From Rhodococcus sp. KBS0724 (lineage in GTDB: Bacteria; Actinomycetota; Actinomycetes; Mycobacteriales; Mycobacteriaceae): a stretch of 64,000 bases of DNA. Position numbers and translations under genes: made by a program. The notes below the pieces were generated by a model. That model searched no databases and was not told the origin of the DNA. It saw nothing but the letters and a program-made list of their open reading frames with translations. The stretch spans positions 5,098,501 to 5,162,500 of the forward strand of contig NZ_VCBX02000001.1 of the NCBI RefSeq assembly GCF_005938745.2, in the 5' to 3' direction. Shown here piece after piece: positions 1 to 9,674 of this stretch (positions within the stretch are counted from its first letter, which is position 1; each line of letters begins with the position of its first letter).

Positions 1-2
1 AA

Positions 3-1193
3 GCGCAGTGGGAAGAGACCGGCAAGATCAACGCACAGATCGAAGAGACCTACAGCGGTCGCGATCTGGTGCGCGTCTACGGCCATCAGACCGAAGCCGA
101 GCGCGAATTCGCGGTACAGAACAAGAAACTTCTCGACGCGTCGTTCGGCGCCCAGTTCCTGTCCAGCCTGATCATGCCCGTCATGAACTTCGTCGGAAAC
201 ATCACCTACGTGCTGCTCGCGGTGGTGGGCGCCCTGAAGGTGGCCAGCGGCAATATGTCGCTCGGCGACGTCCAGGCGTTCATCGTCTACTCCCGCCAGT
301 TCAGCTCACCGCTCACCCAGATCGCCTCGATGTCGTCGAGCCTGCAGTCGGGCGCCGCGTCGGCGGAACGCGTCTTCGAACTGCTCGACGAAACCGAGCA
401 GACTCCGGACATCGCGAACCCCGTCCTACCCGAGCAAGCCGGCCGCCATCGCACCGTCGGCACGGTCGTGTTCGAGAACGTCTCGTTCCGGTACGACAAG
501 GACGTCCCGCTCATCGAGAACGTCAACCTCACTGCCGAATCCGGACAGACCGTTGCCATCGTCGGCCCGACCGGCGCAGGCAAGACAACGCTGGTGAACC
601 TCATCATGAGGTTCTACGAAGTCGACTCCGGCCGGATCACGATCGACGACGTCGACATCGCACACATGCGGCGCGCCGACCTCCGCGCGCACGTCGGCAT
701 GGTTCTGCAGGACACGTGGTTGTTCGGCGGCACCATCCGCGAGAACATCGCCTACGGGCGGACCGGCGCCAGCGAGGCCGAGATCCAAGCGGCAGCCCGC
801 GCCTCGTTCGCTGACCGCTTCATCCACACCCTGCCCGACGGCTACGACACCGTACTCGACGAGGAAGCGTCCAATATCAGTTCAGGCGAGAAGCAGCTCA
901 TCACGATCGCCCGAGCCTTCCTGTCCGAGCCGTCGCTGCTGATTCTCGACGAAGCGACCAGCTCGGTCGACACTCGCACGGAACAGCTTGTCCAACACGC
1001 CATGTCGGCACTGCGAGTCGGCCGCACGAGCTTCATCATCGCGCACCGACTGTCCACGATCCGCAATGCGGATCTGATCGTGGTCATGGAGGCAGGTCAG
1101 ATCGTCGAGCAAGGCACACACGATCAGCTCATCGCCCATGGTGGTGCGTACTTCCGTCTCTACAATGCCCAGTTCGAGGGCGCCGCCGTCTAG
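3..1193 (+). CDS. ABC transporter, fused permease/ATPase (C-terminal part)
   Basis: This is the 3' part of a gene that begins before the window; the reading frame is open from the first bases. The first ~120 visible residues are the end of an exporter-type transmembrane domain. An ATPase domain follows with Walker A GPTGAGKT (about 564-587), a variant signature ISSGEKQ in place of LSGGQ, Walker B LLILDEATSSVD and the H-loop IIAHRLSTI. The domain order is that of a half-size ABCB-type exporter, which usually pairs with a second half-transporter encoded just upstream (not visible here). The substrate cannot be told. It ends with TAG and no obvious terminator precedes the next gene. Confidence 0.9.
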   Translation, partial: AQWEETGKINAQIEETYSGRDLVRVYGHQTEAEREFAVQNKKLLDASFGAQFLSSLIMPVMNFVGNITYVLLAVVGALKVASGNMSLGDVQAFIVYSRQFSSPLTQIASMSSSLQSGAASAERVFELLDETEQTPDIANPVLPEQAGRHRTVGTVVFENVSFRYDKDVPLIENVNLTAESGQTVAIVGPTGAGKTTLVNLIMRFYEVDSGRITIDDVDIAHMRRADLRAHVGMVLQDTWLFGGTIRENIAYGRTGASEAEIQAAARASFADRFIHTLPDGYDTVLDEEASNISSGEKQLITIARAFLSEPSLLILDEATSSVDTRTEQLVQHAMSALRVGRTSFIIAHRLSTIRNADLIVVMEAGQIVEQGTHDQLIAHGGAYFRLYNAQFEGAAV

Positions 1194-1300
1194 TGATCGA
1201 CGACTCCCCCAGTAGACAGAGTGCCCCGAAGCACACCTGATGGATCCGACAGGTTACCGTCGGGTCAGAAGTGTTGTCGCCGTCTGAATTGGGAGTGCGT

Positions 1301-2401
1301 GTGTCTGCAGAAACTGTGGAAAAGAAGGGCCCGCTCGCGGGCATTCGGATCGTGGAATTCGCTGGATTGGGACCGGCGCCGCACGCGGCGACTCTGCTCG
1401 CCGACATGGGCGCCGACATCGTCATCGTGCAGCGCGCAGGCCAGATCCCACAGGACGCCAACGCCTCCGACCAGATCAAGCGTGGCCGTCGCGTCGTCGA
1501 AGCCAACCTGAAGGATCCGGCCGACGTCGCCAAGGTGCTCGATCTACTCGAGCGCTCCGACGTCCTCATCGAAGGCTTCCGCCCCGGCGTCATGGAACGC
1601 ATGGGACTCGGACCCGACGTGGTCTCGGAGCGTAATCCTCGGCTCGTCTACGCCCGCATGACGGGTTGGGGCCAGGAAGGTCCCCTCGCCAACGCAGCCG
1701 GACACGACATCAACTACATCTCCCTCACCGGCGTTCTCAACGCCATCGGCCGCAAGGGTGAGCGTCCCATCCCGCCGCTCAACATGGTCGGCGACTTCGG
1801 TGGCGGTTCCATGTTCCTGATCTTCGGCATCCTCTCCGCCCTGGTCGAGCGTTCGGTCTCCGGCAAGGGGCAGGTAGTCGACGCTGCCATGGTCGACGGC
1901 ACCCTCGCCCTGTCCCACATGATGTGGGCCTTCCGCGGCCGCGGCGTGTGGTCCGACGAGCGTGGCGTCAACCTCCTCGACACCGGCGCCCCGTTCTACG
2001 ACACCTACGAGACCTCCGACGGTAAGTACATGGCCGTCGGTTCCATCGAGCCACAGTTCTACGCGCTGCTCCTCGAAGGCCTCGAACTGGACCCGTCGAC
2101 GCTTCCGCATCAGATGGACTCCAGCAAGTGGGACGACATGAAGGCGCTCTTCACCGAGAAGTTCCTGTCCAAGACGCGCGACGAGTGGGCCAAGATCTTC
2201 CTCGGCACCGACGCCTGCGTCTCGCCGGTCCTGACCTTCGCCGAGGCACCGTCGAACGAGCACATCGCAGCGCGCGGCTCGCTCATCGACATCGACGGCG
2301 TCACCCAGCACGCACCGGCGCCGCGTTTCTCACGCACGCCCACCACGACGCCCGCTGCCCCGGCACGTGAGGCAACGGATATCGACACGGTCTGGACCTA
2401 G
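1301..2401 (+). CDS. CaiB/BaiF family CoA-transferase, alpha-methylacyl-CoA racemase type
   Basis: About 366 residues with the CaiB/BaiF fold. The N-terminus has GLGPAPHAATLLADMGAD, followed by the GHDINY segment that carries the catalytic His in alpha-methylacyl-CoA racemases, and a GDFGGGS motif. These features favour racemisation of 2-methylacyl-CoA (bile-acid, sterol side-chain or branched fatty acid breakdown) over true CoA transfer; this is inferred from family motifs. The GTG at 1301 has a GGGAG 5 nt upstream. Earlier in-frame GTGs at 1295 and 1271 are possible. The gene ends in the conserved flank of a palindromic repeat. Confidence 0.85.
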   Translation: MSAETVEKKGPLAGIRIVEFAGLGPAPHAATLLADMGADIVIVQRAGQIPQDANASDQIKRGRRVVEANLKDPADVAKVLDLLERSDVLIEGFRPGVMERMGLGPDVVSERNPRLVYARMTGWGQEGPLANAAGHDINYISLTGVLNAIGRKGERPIPPLNMVGDFGGGSMFLIFGILSALVERSVSGKGQVVDAAMVDGTLALSHMMWAFRGRGVWSDERGVNLLDTGAPFYDTYETSDGKYMAVGSIEPQFYALLLEGLELDPSTLPHQMDSSKWDDMKALFTEKFLSKTRDEWAKIFLGTDACVSPVLTFAEAPSNEHIAARGSLIDIDGVTQHAPAPRFSRTPTTTPAAPAREATDIDTVWT

Positions 2402-2450
2402 TTTGCTGTGCGCCTTTGTTAACCGCCCGCGGTTGACAAAGGCGCACAGT
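2400..2450 (+). repeat. Palindromic repeat, copy 1
   Basis: A near-perfect palindrome with 21-bp arms (2406-2426 and 2429-2449, 20 of 21 paired) and a CC centre, flanked on the left by AGTTTG. The same 51-bp block occurs inverted at 22432-22482 with 49 of 51 bases identical. Here it fills the 52-bp space between two convergent genes and overlaps the CaiB stop codon. The stem would form a very stable hairpin on either strand but has no U-tract. It may act as a bidirectional terminator or mRNA-end protector, or be a REP-like or mobile palindrome. Confidence 0.8.
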
Positions 2451-2453
2451 ACG

Positions 2454-3575
2454 TCAGCCCAACCGATAGAACCGCAAGAACTCATGCTCGATCGGCAGTA
2501 CATCCACCCTCTCGAAACCTGCTGCCAGAGCAAAACTTTCGAGAGTCGACTTCCGCATGACCGTCCCCGTCCCGACACTTCCCGGGTGCGAGAGACTGTC
2601 CGGCAGGCAACAGGTCAGCGAGTACCCGTAGAGCAGTTGCTCCACCTGCCCGGCGCCTGGATCGAAAGAACTCGCAGTGCGCTCGTCCATCACGATCACC
2701 GGCGCGCCAGGACGCGCGATCGACCGGGCGGTGGACAGAAACCCGACCGGGTCCGGCACGTCGTGCAGACACTCGAACGCAAAAACAGCGTCGTAGGTGC
2801 CCGACTCCACCCGCTCCTGCTCAGGAGCTTGACCGGCCACGTCGACCAACGAGAAATGCACACGCTCGTCGACGCCGTAGTCGCTCGCATGCCGTCGCGC
2901 CGCGGCTACCGACGCCGCGTCCACGTCGAAGCCGTGGACCTCGACTTTCGGGTATCCGAGGGCCAGTGCCACGGATGACCATCCCTCCCCCATTCCCAGA
3001 TCCGCGACCTTCGCCCCGTCTGTCAACGTGGTGTGCAGATCCGGAATAGTCGGCAGAAACTCCTGACACAACTGACGCAGGAACATCGGGCGGTTCAGCA
3101 GCGCTTGCCCCTCACGGGCGTCCACTCCCATCGACTCCCAGGTCACCCCGCCGCCGTGGCGATACGCGTCGAGCAGCCTCGGCATCGACGTTGTTGTCGC
3201 CACGAACAGTCGGGCCATCGGCGCCACGTACAGCAGACTGTCCGGATCTACGAGTACCGCGGCGTGCGCTGCGGACAAGGTATATCGGCGGTCGGCATCG
3301 GTATTGACGTCCAGATACCCGGCCACGGCCTGCTGTTCGAGCCATTCACGGGCGTACCGTTCCACGGTTGCGGTCCGATCGGCGAGTTCCGTCGACGTGA
3401 GAGGCCCGAAGTCGGCCAGCGCGCGATACCAGCCGAGTCGATCGCCGAGGTAGACCGCTTGCAGTTCTGCCGCACCGATCGCGGCCGCGAACACCCGTTC
3501 CGCCAATACCTCCGAGGTGCTGACGTCCTCCGATTCGCCGGCTCCCTCTGCATTGACTCCCTCGACGGTTGCCAT
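2454..3575 (-). CDS. SAM-dependent methyltransferase with N-terminal winged helix
   Basis: 373 residues. Residues ~24-95 look like a winged-helix dimerisation domain, and ~185-310 form a class I methyltransferase fold with motif I VADLGMGEGWSS near residues 190-200 and an acidic HGFDVD after strand 2. The two-domain layout resembles mycobacterial Rv2258c-type proteins and O-methyltransferases; the substrate is unknown. The ATG at 3575 is chosen over a TTG at 3578 because AGGAGG lies 5 nt upstream of the ATG. It is convergent with the CaiB gene, and the palindromic repeat begins 4 bp past its stop. Confidence 0.8.
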   Translation of the reverse strand: MATVEGVNAEGAGESEDVSTSEVLAERVFAAAIGAAELQAVYLGDRLGWYRALADFGPLTSTELADRTATVERYAREWLEQQAVAGYLDVNTDADRRYTLSAAHAAVLVDPDSLLYVAPMARLFVATTTSMPRLLDAYRHGGGVTWESMGVDAREGQALLNRPMFLRQLCQEFLPTIPDLHTTLTDGAKVADLGMGEGWSSVALALGYPKVEVHGFDVDAASVAAARRHASDYGVDERVHFSLVDVAGQAPEQERVESGTYDAVFAFECLHDVPDPVGFLSTARSIARPGAPVIVMDERTASSFDPGAGQVEQLLYGYSLTCCLPDSLSHPGSVGTGTVMRKSTLESFALAAGFERVDVLPIEHEFLRFYRLG

Positions 3576-3638
3576 CAAAACCTCCTGGATTCACCTTCGT
3601 TTCCAGGTGGGTACCCCCGGCAAGCGCAGGCTAGCCGC

Positions 3639-5114
3639 TCAGACGACGACGAGGCGTTGATCGGCGGCATCCCGATCGGTGGCAAGGGTGTCGTATGCAG
3701 CGGCGATGGACGCAACGCCCCGGATCAGATCTTCCGACGACCGGGCGTACGGCACCCGGATGAACCGCTCGAAAGCACCTTCGACGCCAAATCTCGGGCC
3801 GGCTGCGAGAAGCACTCCGAAGTTGGGCGCCACCGCCGCCAAGGCCGTCGACACGGGTGCCGACATGCGCATCCACACCGACATTCCGCCCGAGCCGAGG
3901 GTGGGACTCCAGTCCGGGAGCCGCTCGGCTACCGCGTCGAGCAGAACTGATCGTTGCTCACGGAGCACCGCGCGACGCTCGTCGAGCAGCGAGTGGTCAT
4001 CGGCAAGGAGATACGCCGCGGCAAGCTGATCCATGACCGGAGTACCGAGGTCGACAGCCGCGCGAGCGCCCACCAACTGTGTGATCAGTGCCGGGTCGGC
4101 CCGAATCCAGCCGACGCGCAAGCCACCCCACAGCGACTTCGCGGTGGAACCGAGGGTCACGACATCCGTCTTGGCGGCGCCGCGGCCGTGCGCTGCCACC
4201 GGCGCGGGCGGCGGCGCATCGAGCCACAGGTCAACCATGGTCTCGTCGACAACAAGCGTCATTCGGGTCTCGTGTGCGATCTTGGCAAGTTCCGCGCGGC
4301 CGGCGGAATCCATGCACAGTCCCGTCGGATTGTGAAAGTCTGGAATCAGGTAGGCCATGCGAGCCGCGGTTTGCCTTGCGGCACTGCGAATTCCGTCGAG
4401 ATCCCAGGCTCCGGCGGCGGCAAACTCCGGACGCACCGGCACCGGGACCGGCCTGGCCCCGTTGCGCCGAATCGCTTCCAGCGCATTGGGATACGTGGGG
4501 TGATCCACCAGCACCCGTTCACCGGGAGAAGTGAGCACCGACAACAACAACCGCAAAGCATGCTGAGCACCGGAGGTCACCATGATCTGCTCGGGCGTCG
4601 TCGGTAATCCGCGTTCGGTGTAGCGACGGGCAATGACGTCTCGCAGATCACCGATGCCGATCGGCTCCATGCCGTGCGTGGGCAGGAACTGTGGAAGTGA
4701 CTCCAGCGCAGACGCATACGCCTGTTGCACCTGCTCGGCTGGGGCGGCCATCGCGGCATAACTCAGATCGACGACGGCGCCACTCGGGCCGGGTTGGTGC
4801 TGACGGAACATCAGACCGTTGGGCCGCGCGCCGGCCGGCAACGCGACGGTACTGCGTGAACCCTGACGGCTGATCAGATACCCCTCGTCCCGCAGAACCG
4901 AGTACGACGACGTGATCGTGGTTCGACTCAGTTCGAGCACGGTTGCGAGTTCACGCTCGCTCGGCAGAGCCACGCCCAGTGGCACGCGCCCGTCGTGCAC
5001 GAGCAGGCGAATACCGTCGGCGAGCGCACGGTAGGCGGGACGCCGTCCCGATTCCTCCTGCCAGGACCCAAGATCACGCGCAAGGGAACGGGCACCGAGA
5101 ACTCGAGTCATCAT
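3639..5114 (-). CDS. MocR/PdxR-type transcriptional regulator (GntR HTH fused to aminotransferase fold)
   Basis: 491 residues. An N-terminal GntR winged helix (about residues 25-90, with PSERELATVLELSRTT) is followed by a fold-type I aminotransferase domain. That domain has DFHNPTG, VDETM and the PLP-binding lysine in STAKSLWGGLRVGWI near residue 325. MocR proteins bind PLP and usually control a divergent gene, often for vitamin B6, amino-acid or membrane functions. The gene is divergent from the region before the nucleotidase, so that promoter is the likely target. Longer upstream starts are unlikely because the HTH begins right after this methionine. Confidence 0.9.
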   Translation of the reverse strand: MMTRVLGARSLARDLGSWQEESGRRPAYRALADGIRLLVHDGRVPLGVALPSERELATVLELSRTTITSSYSVLRDEGYLISRQGSRSTVALPAGARPNGLMFRQHQPGPSGAVVDLSYAAMAAPAEQVQQAYASALESLPQFLPTHGMEPIGIGDLRDVIARRYTERGLPTTPEQIMVTSGAQHALRLLLSVLTSPGERVLVDHPTYPNALEAIRRNGARPVPVPVRPEFAAAGAWDLDGIRSAARQTAARMAYLIPDFHNPTGLCMDSAGRAELAKIAHETRMTLVVDETMVDLWLDAPPPAPVAAHGRGAAKTDVVTLGSTAKSLWGGLRVGWIRADPALITQLVGARAAVDLGTPVMDQLAAAYLLADDHSLLDERRAVLREQRSVLLDAVAERLPDWSPTLGSGGMSVWMRMSAPVSTALAAVAPNFGVLLAAGPRFGVEGAFERFIRVPYARSSEDLIRGVASIAAAYDTLATDRDAADQRLVVV

Positions 5115-5439
5115 GCGGTCCAGTATCGAGCACTTGGCTATGTAATTCAATACCAGTGAACCTGATGATGGGCTCATGACTACCTTCGCAACGCTTATCG
5201 GCATCGGACTCTTTGTAGCCGTCGTGTACTTTTTTGCGCCCGCAGAAGGTGAAAGTACGTACATTCGAGTGGAACAGTTTCGCCTGGCAGCACCCCTCGG
5301 TGGCATCTTCGGCGAGGTCGGCGAACGGTCCGGGAACAACTCTGTCGGACCACCGTGCAATTGTGATGAGGGGGAAGAATTCATTGATCTCAGTCCAGTT
5401 CGATAAAACTGGACTCTTTCTGCTCGAAGAAAGGCGCTC
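5115..5439 (+). other. Divergent intergenic region with a possible small membrane ORF
   Basis: 325 bp between the MocR gene and the nucleotidase. It should contain the MocR promoter/operator (the AT-rich stretch at about 5135-5160). A 76-codon ORF at 5176-5406 starts with one hydrophobic segment (FATLIGIGLFVAVVYFF) and then turns into low-quality sequence without a recognisable domain. Its ribosome site is weak. It could be a small membrane protein, or the remnant of the membrane gene that often sits opposite MocR regulators. I do not call it a gene. Confidence 0.35.
5392..5433 (+). promoter_or_regulatory. Two consecutive leader hairpins before the nucleotidase gene
   Basis: AGTCCAGTT (5392-5400) pairs with AACTGGACT (5407-5415) and is followed by CTTTCT, which resembles a short intrinsic terminator. 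Immediately after, CTTTCT (5416-5421) can pair with AGAAAG (5428-5433), which overlaps the GAAAGG ribosome site of the gene starting at 5440. Transcription attenuation or masking of the ribosome site is possible; this is inference from pairing only. Confidence 0.4.
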
Positions 5440-5925
5440 ATGCCTGAATCCAAGATGTCCGGTTCCAAGAAGATTCTCTATATCGACCTCGACAACACGC
5501 TGGTGAACTTCCAGTCCGGTATCGATCGCCTTACCGACAATGTCCGCAAGAAATTCGAAAACGACCTCGACGAGGCCCCACACATCTTTTCTCGGATGGA
5601 CCCCCTCGACGGCGCGATCGAGGCGTACCACCAGCTTGCGCAGCAGTTCGACACCTACATCCTGTCGACTGCGCCCTGGAAGAACGCAACCGCGTGGCAC
5701 GACAAGGTCTTGTGGGTCCAGGAACACCTCGGGTTGGAGGAAGGCAGCGTCGCATACAAGCGGTTGATCCTCTCGCACCACAAGCACCTCAACCGAGGCG
5801 ACTTCCTCGTCGACGATCGCGGTGCCAACGGTGCAGACAAGTTCGAGGGCGAGTGGATCCAGTTCGGCACCACCGACTTTCCCGACTGGACGGCCGTCAC
5901 CAAGCACCTGGCGACGCGAGCCTGA
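5440..5925 (+). CDS. HAD-superfamily 5'(3')-deoxyribonucleotidase-like protein
   Basis: 161 residues with the HAD nucleophile motif DLDNT near the N-terminus, a mid-protein YILSTAPW segment (motif II serine/threonine) and FLVDDRGANGADKF (motif III/IV aspartates). This pattern and length fit the NT5C family, which dephosphorylates nucleoside monophosphates, perhaps to trim dUMP/dTMP pools. The ATG at 5440 has GAAAGG 5 nt upstream. It is convergent with purA across a shared terminator, so a purine/pyrimidine theme is suggestive but not proof of a link. Confidence 0.8.
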   Translation: MPESKMSGSKKILYIDLDNTLVNFQSGIDRLTDNVRKKFENDLDEAPHIFSRMDPLDGAIEAYHQLAQQFDTYILSTAPWKNATAWHDKVLWVQEHLGLEEGSVAYKRLILSHHKHLNRGDFLVDDRGANGADKFEGEWIQFGTTDFPDWTAVTKHLATRA

Positions 5926-5929
5926 AACA

Positions 5930-5968
5930 CGAAATCCCCGCTCCTGTTTGAAAGGAACGGGGATTTCG
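5930..5968. terminator. Bidirectional terminator between nucleotidase and purA
   Basis: A perfect 11-bp stem, CGAAATCCCCG (5930-5940) with CGGGGATTTCG (5958-5968), with additional TCCT/AGGA pairing inside the loop. It lies in the 54-bp gap between two convergent stop codons, so it can serve both genes. Confidence 0.85.
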
Positions 5969-5979
5969 ACAAACAATCT

Positions 5980-7377
<1,398 letters not shown>

Positions 7378-7565
7378 CTAGCCCAGAGCACAAGATCGAA
7401 CCCTTCGGTCCAGAAATCGGCTCGTTGTTGTCGCAGTTGTCGGCCTGTACGCGGCGTCGCATTAGGATCGTGGTCTGCAATTCTGACGACTGTTCCCCAG
7501 CCAGGTGAGCGGTGCCGGTGGTGCGACCACCGCCGACAAAGTCTTGATCGAGCTAGGAGCGCGCG

Positions 7566-8234
7566 TTGACCCCCGTGGTACTCAGATGTGGCGATTCACC
7601 AGTGCCTCTCCCGTTGGGCGAGGTCACGTCGTTCGCGCTGCCGGAGGTGCCCGAAAAAGATGACTTCAGCGAGGTCGTGGCACAACTGAAGGTCGTCTCC
7701 GTTCCCCGCTTGATAGTGGTCGGCACGGACGCGGCGTTTGCTGCTGTACTGACGCGATTGATGCGTCTCGAGCTGTTGGACGTCGAACTTGCCTACGTCA
7801 CGGAGAATCGGTCGGACGCCACCGATGCGTACAAGCTGTCCACGGGCGCAAAAGCTGCCCGCGCAGCACTCAAAGGCACTGCGCACGTCGTGCCGTTGAT
7901 CCGCGACGACGCCGGGATAGCGCTGGTCGGTGCTGCGACGATCACCGGGCCCGGCGGGACCGAGGAATTGGTCGGCGAGGCGTACGTGGACGACAACAAA
8001 CTCTTCTCGGGAACGGTGCCGGGTGTTCGGATAGTTCCCAGCCCCAAGCTGCCGGGTATCCGGGCATCCGCCGATCGCCGCAGTCGCTGGGCAGGACGGC
8101 GATGGCTGGAAGGTCGAGCTGTCCAACTGGGAGCACCGGCTGCCCACCTCGTGCGCGACGGTATTGCGAACCCCCGGGACCTCAAACGCTCGACGTTCTA
8201 TCGCCACGACAAGACCTGGTTGTTGGTCCGGTGA
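7566..8234 (+). CDS. Conserved actinobacterial protein, Rv0358-like
   Basis: 222 residues with no domain I recognise. The first half has strand-helix patterning (LKVVSVPRLIVVGTDAAFAAVLTRLM) that suggests a Rossmann-like core; the C-terminal third is basic (RRSRWAGRRWLEGR). Its position beside purA and ahead of an M50 protease matches Rv0358 in M. tuberculosis as I recall it. The TTG at 7566 is supported by AGGAG 6 nt upstream. Its stop overlaps the next start as GTGA, so the two are probably translated together. Confidence 0.75.
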   Translation: MTPVVLRCGDSPVPLPLGEVTSFALPEVPEKDDFSEVVAQLKVVSVPRLIVVGTDAAFAAVLTRLMRLELLDVELAYVTENRSDATDAYKLSTGAKAARAALKGTAHVVPLIRDDAGIALVGAATITGPGGTEELVGEAYVDDNKLFSGTVPGVRIVPSPKLPGIRASADRRSRWAGRRWLEGRAVQLGAPAAHLVRDGIANPRDLKRSTFYRHDKTWLLVR

Positions 8235-9001
8235 GAACCGGCGCGGCAAGGTCAGCCGTGCGGCCGAGCCCTGTCTTCTTCGGGGTGGTGGCGCTCGCTG
8301 TTCTCGGCGGCGTTGTTGCGTGGGGTTCCGACTGGGGTTCCGTGTCCGGCCGCGCCGGGGTCTTTGTTCTTGTTGTTGCCGGTTGGGTGGTGACTCTCTG
8401 TCTCCACGAGTTTGCGCACGCATTTATCGCGTGGCGTCACGGTGACACCGATGTCGAGGCTCGTGGATATCTGACGCTCAACCCGTTGAAGTACAGCCAT
8501 CCCTTGCTGTCGATCGGGCTTCCCGTGCTGTTCATTGCGATAGGCGGTATCGGTCTACCCGGCGGTGCGGTTTATTTGCGCACCGGCATGTTCGCGCCCA
8601 AGATCCAGGCCCGCATCTCCCTGGCTGGTCCGGCAACCAACGCCCTCGCCGCCATAGTCCTGCTTGTTGTCATACGTACGTATGGATCCGGACCCGAGCA
8701 TCTGACATTTTGGGCGGGGCTGAGTTTCCTCGCGTTCCTGCAGGTGATGGCCACTGTCCTCAACCTGTTGCCGGTTCCGGGACTCGACGGCTACGGCGCC
8801 ATCGAACCGTTCCTGAAACCCTCGACCCGCGCCCAACTCGACCAGTTCAAACCGTATGGATTACTCCTTCTTGTCGCGATTCTCTTTGTCCCTCAGATCC
8901 AAGTGATCTTTTTCGACACGATCTATTGGATCTTCGAGCTCAGCGGGGTATCCCAGTACTACGCGGCGGTCGGCAATTCGTTGATGCGCTTCTGGACATA
9001 G
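8231..9001 (+). CDS. Site-2 protease family (M50) integral membrane protein, Rv0359-like
   Basis: 256 residues with about six hydrophobic segments. The zinc motif HEFAH is at residues 59-63 in a transmembrane segment, and the third ligand region is LLPVPGLDGYGAIEP near residue 185, so the intramembrane metalloprotease site looks intact. There is no PDZ domain, placing it in the small cytosol-facing subgroup. GTG at 8231 overlaps the upstream TGA; any longer reading would sit inside the previous gene. The substrate is unknown; co-translation with the Rv0358-like protein suggests a shared role. Confidence 0.85.
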   Translation: MRTGAARSAVRPSPVFFGVVALAVLGGVVAWGSDWGSVSGRAGVFVLVVAGWVVTLCLHEFAHAFIAWRHGDTDVEARGYLTLNPLKYSHPLLSIGLPVLFIAIGGIGLPGGAVYLRTGMFAPKIQARISLAGPATNALAAIVLLVVIRTYGSGPEHLTFWAGLSFLAFLQVMATVLNLLPVPGLDGYGAIEPFLKPSTRAQLDQFKPYGLLLLVAILFVPQIQVIFFDTIYWIFELSGVSQYYAAVGNSLMRFWT

Positions 9002-9104
9002 CCGAATCCGGACGTGACCCAGATCGCACCCTTCCGAACAATGGCGAACGACGACATGAGAACCTGACATTTCGGTCTATTACTTTTTCACAGGAGCACC
9101 ACTG

Positions 9105-9596
9105 ATGATTTCGGCGTCGATAGAGTGCGGCAATTCGGTTTACACCATCCGAAAGGCAGAGCTTCGCGACGTAGGTACCCTGGTGGACCTTCTGGCCGAC
9201 GACCCCATCGGTTCCACTCGTGAAACAACCAATCCCGACGCACGAACGATCTACGAAAAAGCATTCGAGAAAATCGATGCCGACGACGCACACTTGCTTC
9301 TTGTCGTCGCCACGGCCGACGACAACGTGATCGGCACCGTGCAACTGACCTTCATCCCCGGACTGAGCCGGATGGGCGCAACGCGAATGCAGATCGAAGC
9401 CGTCCGGGTGCACGAGGATCACCGCAGCCAGGGCATCGGAAGCGCGATGCTGCGGTGGGCGTGTGAAGAAGGTGCCCGCCGCGGCGCATTCCTGGCGCAG
9501 CTCACCTCCGATCAGACGCGCACCGAAGCTCACGAGTTCTACGAGCGCCTCGGCTTTGTCGCCTCACACATCGGGTTCAAGAAGTCTTTGAGCTAG
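9105..9596 (+). CDS. GNAT family N-acetyltransferase
   Basis: 163 residues covering one GNAT fold. The acetyl-CoA binding segment VHEDHRSQGIGSAMLRWACEE has the Q-x-x-G-I-G loop, and the C-terminal HEFYERLGFVAS is typical of the family. The acceptor cannot be predicted. The ATG at 9105 follows an AGGAG ribosome site. It is the first gene of the accessory block and is convergent with the HNH gene across a hairpin. Confidence 0.85.
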   Translation: MISASIECGNSVYTIRKAELRDVGTLVDLLADDPIGSTRETTNPDARTIYEKAFEKIDADDAHLLLVVATADDNVIGTVQLTFIPGLSRMGATRMQIEAVRVHEDHRSQGIGSAMLRWACEEGARRGAFLAQLTSDQTRTEAHEFYERLGFVASHIGFKKSLS

Positions 9597-9609
9597 CGCA
9601 TGCGTGTGG

Positions 9610-9640
9610 GCTTCGCATCGTCTGGCTGGTGATGCGAAGC
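9610..9640. terminator. Hairpin between convergent GNAT and HNH genes
   Basis: GCTTCGCATC (9610-9619) pairs perfectly with GATGCGAAGC (9631-9640) over an 11-nt loop, between the two convergent stop codons. There is no clear U-run, so termination strength is uncertain. Confidence 0.6.
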
Positions 9641-9674
9641 TCTGGCGCGGTATTCAGTTCTGGCAGGGCCGGAT

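Noticed and set aside
2367..2978. Open frames reading through the palindromic repeat (peptide CAFVNRPRLTKAHS)
   Set aside because: The peptide comes from the repeat itself and the frames otherwise run antisense to the methyltransferase gene; no start signal or domain supports a protein.
5115..5468. N-terminal extension of the MocR gene through the intergenic region
   Set aside because: The GntR domain starts directly after the methionines at 5111-5114. The extension would run through the leader hairpins and into the nucleotidase gene on the other strand.
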